A DNA stretch of 9,497 bases, from NCBI GenBank assembly GCA_025966215.1, contig JAOPVM010000048.1:1-9497 (forward strand), given 5' to 3'. Below the pieces are notes generated by a model. That model was given only the letters and a program-made list of their open reading frames with translations. It made no database searches and was not told the origin of the DNA. Positions 1 to 6,897 of this stretch are shown here, in pieces (position 1 is the first letter of the stretch; each line of letters opens with the position of its first letter). Source of the stretch: Klenkia sp. (GTDB taxonomy: Bacteria; Actinomycetota; Actinomycetes; Mycobacteriales; Geodermatophilaceae). The position numbers were made by a program, and so were the translations under genes.

Positions 1-518
1 ACGACGACGGGGGCCCCGCGTCGGTCTTCGAGCACCTGTGGACGCCCTACCGGATGGACTACATCCGCGGTGCGGGCAAGCCGACCGGTGACCACGACTG
101 CCCGTTCTGCCTGATCCCGGCGATGACGGACGAGGACGGGCTGATCGTGGCCCGCGGGGAGTCGGTGTTCGCCGTCCTCAACCTCTACCCGTACAACGCC
201 GGGCACCTGATGGTCGTCCCGTACCGGCACGTGCCGGACTACACCGACCTGACCACGGTGGAGGTCGCCGAGCTCGGCGCGGTGACCCAGACGGCGATGC
301 GGGTCGTCCGCGAGGTCAGCGGGGCGCACGGGTTCAACGTCGGGATGAACCAGGGCGCGGTCGCCGGGGCCGGGATCGCCGACCACCTGCACCAGCACGC
401 CGTCCCCCGCTGGGGTGGGGACACCAACTTCATGCCGGTGCTCGGGCTCACCCGGGTGCTCCCGCAGGTGCTGGCCGAGACCCGGCAGCTGCTGGCCGAC
501 GCCTGGCCGGCCGCCTGA
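1..518 (+). CDS. HIT-family nucleotide hydrolase/phosphorylase, 5'-truncated by window edge (Rv2613c-like)
   Basis: Histidine-triad (HIT) protein of the Ap4A phosphorylase/hydrolase type, which cleaves dinucleoside polyphosphates or related nucleotides. Counting from the ATG at 54, the HIT signature H-L-H-Q-H is at residues 111-115, followed by AVPRWGGDTNF. NLYPYNAGHLMVVPYRH lies at residues 43-59. A CxxC pair (Cys16, Cys19) could bind zinc together with histidines of the core. The frame stays open from nt 3 to 53 and encodes a stretch ending HLWTPYRM, which is typical of actinobacterial members. No convincing ribosome site precedes the ATG at 54, so I infer that the true start is left of the window. 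The TGA at 516-518 overlaps the pgsA ATG by one base. In M. tuberculosis the equivalent gene (Rv2613c) also precedes pgsA1. Family is certain; the exact substrate is inferred from synteny. Confidence 0.9.
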   Translation, partial: DDGGPASVFEHLWTPYRMDYIRGAGKPTGDHDCPFCLIPAMTDEDGLIVARGESVFAVLNLYPYNAGHLMVVPYRHVPDYTDLTTVEVAELGAVTQTAMRVVREVSGAHGFNVGMNQGAVAGAGIADHLHQHAVPRWGGDTNFMPVLGLTRVLPQVLAETRQLLADAWPAA

Positions 519-1153
519 TGCTCGGGATCAACCTCCGGCCCGCGGTCGGCCGGGTCTGGGCGCCGGTGGTGCGGTTCCTGCTGCGGATCGGGGTCACGGC
601 CGACCAGGTCACCCTGCTGGGCACGGTCGGTGCGGTCGCCTCGGCGGTGTTCCTGATCGGCAACGGGGTCCTGTGGTGGGGCGCGGTCGCGGTCACCGTG
701 TTCGTGCTGCTGGACATGCTCGACGGCGCCCTCGCCCGGGCCCGCGGCGGCGGCTCGGTGTTCGGCGCGGTGCTGGACTCCACCGGCGACCGGGCCGCGG
801 ACGCCGCGGTCTTCGCCGGACTGGCCTGGTGGTTCTCCGGCGGCGGGGACGACCGGATGGTCGTGTGGCTGTCGCTGGTCTGCCTGGTGCTCGGGGTGCT
901 CACCTCCTACGTCAAGGCCCGCGCCGAGGGCATGGGCCTGACCTGCGACGTCGGTCTGTTCGAGCGCACCGAGCGGCTGATCCTGGTGCTCGTGGGCACC
1001 GGGTTCACCGGCATCGGCATCCCCTACGCGATCCAGGTGTGCCTCTGGGTGCTGATGATCGGCAGCGCGGTCACCGTCGGGCAGCGCTTCGCCACCGTGT
1101 ACCAGCAGTCCAAGGGGCGCCCGCTGCCCGCGCCGTCCCGCCCGACCCCGTGA
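518..1153 (+). CDS. pgsA: Phosphatidylinositol phosphate synthase (CDP-alcohol phosphotransferase)
   Basis: 211-residue integral membrane enzyme that, by family, joins CDP-diacylglycerol to inositol-1-phosphate to give phosphatidylinositol phosphate, the precursor of PI and PIMs. The full CDP-alcohol phosphotransferase signature is visible: D66-x2-D69-G70-x2-A73-R74-x8-G83-x3-D87-x3-D91, whose four aspartates bind metal and substrate. About six hydrophobic helices are seen (roughly 31-48, 51-65, 93-108, 113-131, 153-170, 172-188). The FERTERL segment near 148-154 is also typical. Length is close to the mycobacterial PgsA1. The ATG at 518 overlaps the preceding stop (TGATG), with no clear Shine-Dalgarno, which points to translational coupling. 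The PIM neighbours (acyltransferase, pimA) argue for inositol phosphate rather than glycerol phosphate as acceptor. Confidence 0.94.
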   Translation: MLGINLRPAVGRVWAPVVRFLLRIGVTADQVTLLGTVGAVASAVFLIGNGVLWWGAVAVTVFVLLDMLDGALARARGGGSVFGAVLDSTGDRAADAAVFAGLAWWFSGGGDDRMVVWLSLVCLVLGVLTSYVKARAEGMGLTCDVGLFERTERLILVLVGTGFTGIGIPYAIQVCLWVLMIGSAVTVGQRFATVYQQSKGRPLPAPSRPTP

Positions 1154-2061
1154 CCGACGTGCGTGCCCGGCTGGTCGACGCCGGTTACGCCGCCGGCTGG
1201 GGTGCGGTGAAGGCACTGCCCGAGCCGCTGGCCGCGGCCGCGTTCTCCCGGGCCGGTGGCTGGGCCGCCGGCCGGGACGGGAGGGGCGTCCGTCAGCTGC
1301 GGGCCAACCTGCGGGTGGCCACCGGCGGCCGGCTGTCCGGTCCCGAGCTCGACGGGCTGACCCGGGACGCCGTCCGGTCCTACGCGCGGTACTGGCTGGA
1401 GGCGTTCCGGCTGCCGACGCTGGGGACGGCGCGGGTGCTGCGGGACACCGTCGTCGTCGGCACCGAGCACCTCGACGCCGCCCGCGCCCGGGGGCGGCCG
1501 GTGGTGCTCGCGCTGCCGCACAGCGGCAACTGGGACGCCGCGGGGGTCTGGTTCGTCGACTGGCTGGGCGGGGAGTTCATGACCGTCGCCGAGCGGTTGC
1601 GGCCCGAACAGCTCTACCGCCGCTTCCTGGCCTACCGGGAGTCCCTGGGGTTCCGGGTGGTGCCGCTGACCGGCGGGGACCGGCCCAGCTCCACCCTGCT
1701 CAAGGAGTGGCTGGGTGCCGGCCGGTCGGTCTGCCTGCTGGTCGACCGCGACCTGTCCTCGGCCGGCATCCCGGTCGACTTCTTCGGCCGGCCCGCCACC
1801 ATGCCCGGGGGGCCGGCACTGCTGGCCGCGCAGACCGGGGCCGCGCTGCACCCGGTCGTCCCGCAGTTCGACGGGGCCGGGTGGCGGCACGTGGTGCACC
1901 CGGAGGTCGACGTGCACGGCGCGGGGCGGCTGCGGGACCGGGTGCACGCGGGCACCCAGGGGATCGCCGACGCGTTCGCCGTCTCGATCGCCGCCCGGCC
2001 GGTCGACTGGCACCAGCTGGGCCGGATCTGGGCCGACGTCCCCCCGGACGCACCCCGGTGA
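1150..2061 (+). CDS. patA: Phosphatidylinositol mannoside acyltransferase (PatA-like, HtrB/LpxL superfamily)
   Basis: 303-residue acyltransferase placed between pgsA and pimA, as is Rv2611c in M. tuberculosis. By family it transfers an acyl group from acyl-CoA to the 6-position of the first mannose of PIM1/PIM2 on the cytoplasmic face of the membrane. The HX4D catalytic motif is seen as H124-S-G-N-W-D129 within LALPHSGNWD. Downstream are LLVDRD (residues 196-201), GIPVDFFGRPATMPGGPA (about 206-223) and a C-terminal P-x-D-W-H-Q segment, all usual for the LpxL/HtrB-like fold. The start is GTG at 1150, giving a GTGA overlap with the pgsA stop. The frame remains open further upstream inside pgsA, but that part is out-of-frame pgsA sequence and has no homology-like character. 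The gene ends in another GTGA overlap with pimA. Confidence 0.9.
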   Translation: MTDVRARLVDAGYAAGWGAVKALPEPLAAAAFSRAGGWAAGRDGRGVRQLRANLRVATGGRLSGPELDGLTRDAVRSYARYWLEAFRLPTLGTARVLRDTVVVGTEHLDAARARGRPVVLALPHSGNWDAAGVWFVDWLGGEFMTVAERLRPEQLYRRFLAYRESLGFRVVPLTGGDRPSSTLLKEWLGAGRSVCLLVDRDLSSAGIPVDFFGRPATMPGGPALLAAQTGAALHPVVPQFDGAGWRHVVHPEVDVHGAGRLRDRVHAGTQGIADAFAVSIAARPVDWHQLGRIWADVPPDAPR

Positions 2062-3269
2062 GGGTCGGCCTGGTCTGCCCCTACATGTGGGACGTGCCCG
2101 GCGGTGTGCAGTACCACGTGCGCGACCTCGCCGAGACCCTCCGCGGGCTGGGCCACGAGGTCGAGGTGCTCACCCCGGCCGAGCACGAGGAGAACGTGCC
2201 CGCCGAGCACGTCACCTGGGCCGGCAGGGCCAACGCGGTGCCCTACAACGGCTCGATGGCCAGCTGGCAGTTCGGCCTGGTGTCGGGCAACCGGGTCCGC
2301 CGCTGGCTGCGGGACGGGCACTTCGACGTCGTCCACGTGCACGAGCCGGCACCACCGTCGGTCTCCCTGCTGGTCTGCATGCTCGCCCAGGGGCCGATCG
2401 TGGCCACCTTCCACGCCGCGGCGACCCGGTCGCTGTTCCTGTCCGCCTGGGGGCCCGTCGTCCGGCCGTGGCTGGAGAAGATCTCCGGCCGGATCGCCGT
2501 GTCGGACTTCGCCCGCCGGCTGCAGGTCGAGCACCTCGGCGGGGACGCCGTGGTGATCCCGAACGGGGTGCACGTGGCCGCGTTCGCGGACGGTCCGTCC
2601 CTCCCCGGGCACCGCCCCGGCCCGACCGTGGGCTTCCTGGGCCGCTACGACGAGCCGCGCAAGGGCCTGCCGGTGCTGCTGGAGGCGATGCGCACCGTCG
2701 TGCGGTCGCACCCCGACGCCGAGCTGCTGGTCGCCGGTCGCGGGGACCCCGAGGAGCTGCGCGCCCTCATCGGGCCCGACCTGGCCCCGCACGTGACCCT
2801 GCTGGGGGAGCTGGCCGAGGTGGACAAGGCCGCCTTCCTCCGGTCGGTCGACGTCTACTGCGCGCCCAACCTGATGGGGGAGAGCTTCGGCATCGTGCTG
2901 GTCGAGGCGATGGCCGCCGGTGCCCCCGTGGTGGCCAGCGACCTCGACGCCTTCGCCCGGGTGCTGGAGGACGGCGCGGCCGGGGTGCTGGTGCGCCGCG
3001 GCGACGCCACCGCGCTGGCCGCCGTGCTCAGCGACCTCCTGGCGGACCCCGACCACCGGGCTGCGCTCACCGCGGCGGGGCGGGAGCGCGCTGCCGAGTA
3101 CGACTGGTCCACGGTGGCCCAGCGCATCCTGGCCGTCTACGAGACCGTCGCCCCGGTCGGTGGCCGCGGGGTGACCGCGAGCGAGGCCGACCCGGTGCTC
3201 GGGACCCCCGCGGACCCCGAGGACCGGTCGTTCCTGCCCCGCTGGCTGCGGCGCTCCGTCGAGGGATGA
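2058..3269 (+). CDS. pimA: Phosphatidylinositol alpha-mannosyltransferase PimA (GT4)
   Basis: 403-residue GT-B glycosyltransferase that adds the first mannose from GDP-mannose to phosphatidylinositol on the inner leaflet, starting PIM, lipomannan and lipoarabinomannan synthesis. The N-terminus reads MRVGLVCPYMWDVPGGVQ, close to mycobacterial PimA, with the acceptor-side glycine loop G15-G16. Other conserved residues are visible: ATFH with H119, GRYDEPRKG with R196 and K202, and the GT4 EX7E motif E275-S-F-G-I-V-L-V-E283. The last roughly 40 residues are variable and somewhat longer than in mycobacteria. The GTG at 2058 overlaps the acyltransferase stop. The frame is open upstream to an ATG at 1707, but that part lies over patA and would precede the perfect family N-terminus, so it is rejected. 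This is the last gene of the PIM cluster. Confidence 0.95.
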   Translation: MRVGLVCPYMWDVPGGVQYHVRDLAETLRGLGHEVEVLTPAEHEENVPAEHVTWAGRANAVPYNGSMASWQFGLVSGNRVRRWLRDGHFDVVHVHEPAPPSVSLLVCMLAQGPIVATFHAAATRSLFLSAWGPVVRPWLEKISGRIAVSDFARRLQVEHLGGDAVVIPNGVHVAAFADGPSLPGHRPGPTVGFLGRYDEPRKGLPVLLEAMRTVVRSHPDAELLVAGRGDPEELRALIGPDLAPHVTLLGELAEVDKAAFLRSVDVYCAPNLMGESFGIVLVEAMAAGAPVVASDLDAFARVLEDGAAGVLVRRGDATALAAVLSDLLADPDHRAALTAAGRERAAEYDWSTVAQRILAVYETVAPVGGRGVTASEADPVLGTPADPEDRSFLPRWLRRSVEG

Positions 3270-3280
3270 CCCGGCGCCGG

Positions 3281-3286
3281 TAGCGT
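3281..3286 (+). promoter_or_regulatory. Candidate -10 element TAGCGT of a leaderless promoter
   Basis: TAGCGT fits the actinobacterial -10 consensus TANNNT and ends 8 nt before the GTG at 3295. This is the spacing expected when transcription begins at or next to the start codon, giving a leaderless mRNA. It lies just after the pimA stop and directly follows the perfect palindrome CCGGCGCCGG (3271-3280). No convincing -35 is visible. TA dinucleotides followed by G are very rare in this window, which raises its weight. Confidence 0.55.
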
Positions 3287-3294
3287 GACCAGCC

Positions 3295-3822
3295 GTGACG
3301 TCCACGGCATGGGTGGTGGTCGGCGCCGGGGTCGTCGTCCTCCTCCTCCTCGCCTGGGCGGTCTGGACCCTGACCCGGCTGCGTCGGCTGGCCGGTCGGG
3401 TGACCCGCGCCTGGGACGTGCTGCTGGCCGCCCTGGCCCGGCGGGCCGAGCTGGCCGCGGCGCTGGCCCGCGAGTCGCCCGGCGAGCTCGGCCCGGGGCT
3501 GGTGCACGCCCTGGAACGGGCGGCCGTGGACGCCCGGGCGCCCGGCGGCGGGGACCGGGAGGTCGCCGAGAACGTGCTGGGCAGGGTGCTGCGTGAGGTG
3601 CCCGCGGAGCTGCGGGCCGCCGAGCTGGACGACGCCGGCTGGCGGGTGGGCCTGGCCCGGCGCTTCTACAACGACGCGGTCCGCGACACCCGGTCGTTGC
3701 GCCGCCGCCCCATCGCCCGGGTGCTGCGGCTGCACGCCCGCCGTCCGCTGCCCCGGTTCTTCGACATCGACGACGGTCTGGACGCCGTCGGTGCCGCCGC
3801 GGGCGGCCGGGGCGGGGCCTGA
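3295..3822 (+). CDS. LemA-like single-pass membrane protein
   Basis: 175-residue protein of unknown function. One transmembrane helix spans residues about 6-26, followed by an Arg-rich boundary (LRRL) and long alanine/arginine-rich helices (about 37-62 and 85-125). Its C-terminal part, ARRFYNDAVRDTRSLRRRP followed by PLPRFFDIDD at 151-160, resembles the LemA-family pattern (YN-x-AV-x-D... then a Pro-rich PxFF segment), so I call it LemA-like. The mycobacterial gene at this place (Rv2609c) is, as I recall, a longer membrane protein with a NUDIX domain. No NUDIX box is present here in any frame, and only 56 nt separate this gene from pdxS. The start is GTG at 3295 because the hydrophobic helix begins right after it and a -10 sits 8 nt upstream. 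Function is not known. Confidence 0.72.
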   Translation: MTSTAWVVVGAGVVVLLLLAWAVWTLTRLRRLAGRVTRAWDVLLAALARRAELAAALARESPGELGPGLVHALERAAVDARAPGGGDREVAENVLGRVLREVPAELRAAELDDAGWRVGLARRFYNDAVRDTRSLRRRPIARVLRLHARRPLPRFFDIDDGLDAVGAAAGGRGGA

Positions 3823-3831
3823 CGCCCCACC

Positions 3832-3837
3832 TAGCAT
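3832..3837 (+). promoter_or_regulatory. Candidate -10 element TAGCAT ahead of pdxS
   Basis: TAGCAT matches TANNNT and lies in the 56-nt gap between the LemA-like gene and pdxS. A transcript starting about 7 nt downstream would have a leader of about 35 nt carrying GAGG (3868-3871), 7 nt before the GTG start. A small dyad, GGGTC-CC-GACCC (3841-3852), straddles the expected start site and could be an operator. No -35 stands out, and no MocR/PdxR-type regulator gene is in view. Confidence 0.5.
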
Positions 3838-3878
3838 GGAGGGTCCCGACCCACCCCTGAGAACCGCGAGGCCACACC

Positions 3879-4790
3879 GTGACCGAGAACGTCACCCCCA
3901 CCCCCAGCACCGGCACCGGCACCGACCGGGTCAAGCGCGGCATGGCCGAGCAGCTCAAGGGCGGCGTCATCATGGACGTCGTCGATGCCGCGCAGGCCCG
4001 GATCGCCGAGGACGCCGGCGCGGTCGCCGTGATGGCCCTCGAGCGGGTGCCCGCCGACATCCGCGCCCAGGGCGGCATCGCCCGGATGAGCGACCCGGAC
4101 ATGATCGACGGGATCATCGCCGCGGTGTCCATCCCGGTGATGGCCAAGGCCCGGATCGGCCACTTCGTCGAGGCCCGGGTGCTCGAGAGCCTGGGCGTGG
4201 ACTACATCGACGAGTCCGAGGTGCTCACCCCGGCCGACGAGGCGCACCACATCGTCAAGGGCGACTTCACCGTGCCCTTCGTCTGCGGTGCCACCGACCT
4301 CGGGGAGGCGCTGCGCCGCATCTCGGAGGGCGCGGCCATGATCCGCTCCAAGGGCGAGGCCGGCACCGGCAACGTCGTGGAGGCCACCCGGCACATGCGC
4401 GCGATCCGCGCCGGCATCCGCCGGCTGACCACCCTGGACGAGACCGAGCTGTTCGTCGCGGCCAAGGAGCTGCGCGCGCCGTACGAGCTGGTGGCCGAGG
4501 TCGCCCGCACCGGCAAGCTGCCCACCGTGCTGTTCACCGCCGGCGGCATCGCCACCCCCGCGGACGCGGCGATGATGATGCAGCTGGGCGCTGAGGGCGT
4601 GTTCGTGGGCTCGGGCATCTTCAAGTCCGGTGACCCGGCGCAGCGCGCCGCGGCCATCGTGCAGGCCACCACGTTCCACGACGACCCGTCGGTGATCGCG
4701 AAGGTCAGCCGCGGGCTGGGCGAGGCCATGGTCGGGATCAACGTCGACACGCTGCCCGCCGAGCAGCGGTACGCCAACCGCGGCTGGTGA
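3879..4790 (+). CDS. pdxS: Pyridoxal 5'-phosphate synthase, lyase subunit PdxS
   Basis: 303-residue (beta/alpha)8-barrel subunit of the DXP-independent PLP synthase. It builds PLP from ribose 5-phosphate, glyceraldehyde 3-phosphate and ammonia delivered by PdxT, and family members form dodecamers. The expected catalytic residues are present with a constant +9 offset from Bacillus subtilis numbering: D33 (MDVV), K90 in VMAKARIGH, and K158 in [11 protein letters not shown]. The phosphate-binding segments GGIATP (222-227) and [11 protein letters not shown] (240-250) are intact. The N-terminal 15 residues are low in complexity (Thr/Pro/Gly repeats from ACCGGC units) and precede the conserved [18 protein letters not shown]. 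The GTG start at 3879 has a weak GAGG ribosome site. The stop overlaps pdxT by 4 nt, so the two subunits are translationally coupled. Confidence 0.97.
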   Translation: MTENVTPTPSTGTGTDRVKRGMAEQLKGGVIMDVVDAAQARIAEDAGAVAVMALERVPADIRAQGGIARMSDPDMIDGIIAAVSIPVMAKARIGHFVEARVLESLGVDYIDESEVLTPADEAHHIVKGDFTVPFVCGATDLGEALRRISEGAAMIRSKGEAGTGNVVEATRHMRAIRAGIRRLTTLDETELFVAAKELRAPYELVAEVARTGKLPTVLFTAGGIATPADAAMMMQLGAEGVFVGSGIFKSGDPAQRAAAIVQATTFHDDPSVIAKVSRGLGEAMVGINVDTLPAEQRYANRGW

Positions 4791-5442
4791 GCACGCCCCA
4801 CATCGGGGTGCTGGCGCTGCAGGGCGACGTCCGGGAGCACCGCGCCGTGCTCGAGGGGCAGGGCGCCCGGACGTCGGCCGTGCGGCGCCCCGAGGAGCTC
4901 ACCGGCCTCGACGGGCTGGTGCTGCCCGGCGGGGAGTCCACGACCATCGCGAAGCTCGCCCGCCGCTGGGGCCTGCTCGACCCGCTGCGGGACGCGGTCC
5001 GCGGCGGGCTGCCCGCCTACGGGTCGTGCGCCGGGATGATCCTGCTCGCCGACCGGCTGCTGGACGCCCCCGCCGACCAGGAGACGATCGGCGGACTGGA
5101 CGTCACGGTGCGCCGCAACGCCTTCGGCCGCCAGGTCGACAGCTTCGAGTCCGAGGTCGAGGTGGCCGGCGTCGCCGGCGGCCCGGTGCACGCGGTGTTC
5201 ATCCGGGCGCCCTGGGTGGAGCAGGCCGGGGACGGCGTCGAGGTGCTCGGTCGGGTCTCCGGTGGACCGGCCGACGGTAGGATCGTCGCGGTCCGCCAGG
5301 GCAGCGTCGTCGCCACCAGCTTCCACCCGGAGCTCACCGGCGACACCCGGCTGCACCGGTTCTTCGTCGAACTGGTGCGCCAGCCCGGCGGCAGACGACG
5401 TGCGGACGGCGCCAGCGACGGCGTCATTGAGGAGAGCTCCAC

Positions 5443-5446
<4 letters not shown>
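4787..5446 (+). CDS. pdxT: Pyridoxal 5'-phosphate synthase, glutaminase subunit PdxT
   Basis: 219-residue class-I glutamine amidotransferase that hydrolyses glutamine and channels ammonia to PdxS. The catalytic triad is visible as nucleophile C81 in YGSCAGMI, plus H180 and E182 in SFHPELTGD. Other family motifs are [12 protein letters not shown] (7-18), the LPGGEST oxyanion loop (46-52) and [11 protein letters not shown] (111-121). The GTG start at 4787 lies within the pdxS stop (GTGA). In M. tuberculosis a thioesterase gene separates the pair, whereas here they are directly adjacent. The C-terminal roughly 20 residues (after VRQPGG) are a polar tail that also contains the yebC ribosome site. 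Arg165 is encoded by AGG in a TAGGAT context (see the separate entry at 5278). Confidence 0.96.
5278..5283 (+). promoter_or_regulatory. Possible internal -10 element TAGGAT inside pdxT, ahead of yebC
   Basis: TAGGAT is the only TANNNT hexamer I find inside a coding sequence on the + strand. It is produced by GGT-AGG-ATC in pdxT, where Arg165 uses AGG although CGG/CGC dominate. It lies about 160 nt before the yebC start and could give yebC a promoter independent of pdxST. No -35 is evident, so this is only a candidate. Confidence 0.25.
5429..5436 (+). promoter_or_regulatory. Strong Shine-Dalgarno GAGGAGAG for yebC
   Basis: This purine run is complementary to the 16S rRNA 3' end and lies 6 nt before the ATG at 5443, within the last codons of pdxT. 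It is among the clearest ribosome sites in the window. It fixes the yebC start and suggests strong yebC translation beyond simple coupling to pdxT. Confidence 0.75.
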
Positions 5447-6201
<755 letters not shown>

Positions 6202-6248
6202 GGACCGTCGTCCCAGCGTGTCGGTGCGTCCTCCGACCTCGGTCGGCC

Positions 6249-6254
6249 TAGCGT
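6249..6254 (+). promoter_or_regulatory. Candidate -10 element TAGCGT of the ruvCAB promoter
   Basis: TAGCGT fits TANNNT and lies 38 nt before the ruvC GTG, within the 90-nt gap after yebC. A start site near 6261 would fall inside the LexA box at 6259-6274. Just upstream is a perfect dyad, CCGACC-TC-GGTCGG (6233-6246), in the promoter spacer. No clear -35 is seen. Confidence 0.6.
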
Positions 6255-6258
6255 TCCC

Positions 6259-6274
6259 TCGAACACCTGTTCGT
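6259..6274 (+). promoter_or_regulatory. LexA-binding SOS box upstream of ruvC
   Basis: TCGAAC-ACCT-GTTCGT matches the actinobacterial/Gram-positive SOS-box consensus TCGAAC-N4-GTTCGA at 11 of 12 specified positions; only the last base differs. It begins 4 nt after the -10 element and overlaps the predicted transcription start, so bound LexA would block the promoter. DNA damage and RecA-driven LexA cleavage would then induce ruvC-ruvA-ruvB. A LexA-controlled ruvC is known in M. tuberculosis, which supports the reading. Confidence 0.88.
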
Positions 6275-6291
6275 CGGCGAGAGGGTCTCCA

Positions 6292-6897
6292 GTGCGCGTG
6301 CTCGGCATCGACCCGGGGCTGACCCGTTGCGGCTGGGGTGTCGTCGACGGTCGACCCGGGGCCCGACCCACGGCGGTGGGCGTCGGGGTGGTGCGCAGCG
6401 ACGCCGACCTCGCCCTGGAGCTGCGGCTGCTGGAGCTGCACGCGGCGGTGGCCGCGCTGCTGCGCGAGCACCAGCCCGACGTGGTGGCCATCGAGCGGGT
6501 GTTCCTGCAGAACAACAAGGGGACGGCGACCGGCACCGCGCAGGCCGCCGGGGTCGCGGCGCTCGCCGCGGCCCAGGCCAGCCGGCCGGTCGCCTGGCAC
6601 ACCCCCAGCGAGGTGAAGGCCGCGATCTCCGGCAACGGCCGGGCCGACAAGGAGCAGGTGACCCTGATGGTGACGCGGGTGCTGGGGCTGACCGAGGCCC
6701 CCCGGCCGGCCGACGCGGCCGACGCGCTGGCCCTGGCGGTCTGCCACGTCTGGCGCGGGCCGACCCAGGACCGGCTGCGGGTGGCTGCGCTGGCCACCGG
6801 CGCCGGGGTGGCCCAGGGACCGCTCACCACCGCACCCCGTCCGGTCGTCCGGCAGAGCCGCTGGCAGGGCATCGGGACCGGCGCGGTGTACCGGTGA
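6292..6897 (+). CDS. ruvC: Holliday junction resolvase RuvC
   Basis: 201-residue endonuclease that, as a dimer with metal, cuts four-way junctions symmetrically after RuvAB migration. The four catalytic acids are all present: D7 ([12 protein letters not shown]), E68 (VVAIERVF), and D141 and D144 ([14 protein letters not shown]). The actinobacterial [18 protein letters not shown] segment (71-88) carries the junction-wedge phenylalanine region. The protein is about 28 residues longer than the E. coli enzyme because of a tail after about residue 155 that ends in a basic stretch ([10 protein letters not shown]...). This tail is not needed for the catalytic core. The GTG at 6292 is chosen because the family N-terminus MRVLGIDPG begins there. 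The stop overlaps ruvA by 4 nt, and an SOS box precedes the gene. Confidence 0.96.
   Translation: MRVLGIDPGLTRCGWGVVDGRPGARPTAVGVGVVRSDADLALELRLLELHAAVAALLREHQPDVVAIERVFLQNNKGTATGTAQAAGVAALAAAQASRPVAWHTPSEVKAAISGNGRADKEQVTLMVTRVLGLTEAPRPADAADALALAVCHVWRGPTQDRLRVAALATGAGVAQGPLTTAPRPVVRQSRWQGIGTGAVYR

Noticed and set aside
415..1149. Upstream extension of the patA reading frame into the HIT gene and pgsA
   Set aside because: The translated extension is Arg/Gly/Pro-rich shadow sequence, and a GTG at 1150 in the normal overlap position gives a family-like N-terminus.
1707..2057. Longer pimA beginning at an ATG at 1707
   Set aside because: The conserved PimA N-terminus starts exactly at the GTG at 2058; the extra part overlaps patA out of frame.
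1632..3305. A 557-codon open frame on the minus strand across patA and pimA
   Set aside because: Low-complexity composition and no family motifs; it mirrors the codon bias of pimA on the other strand.
3905..3926. Short tandem ACCGGC repeats at the start of pdxS
   Set aside because: Only about three units, encoding Thr-Gly pairs in a non-conserved N-terminus; ordinary low complexity.
6202..6248. Intrinsic terminator after yebC
   Set aside because: Short dyads are present, but there is no T-tract and stems are too short for a confident terminator call.
6327..6893. Longer ruvA frame starting within ruvC
   Set aside because: RuvA's OB-fold begins at MIASVAGRV (6894); the upstream part is a shadow of ruvC.
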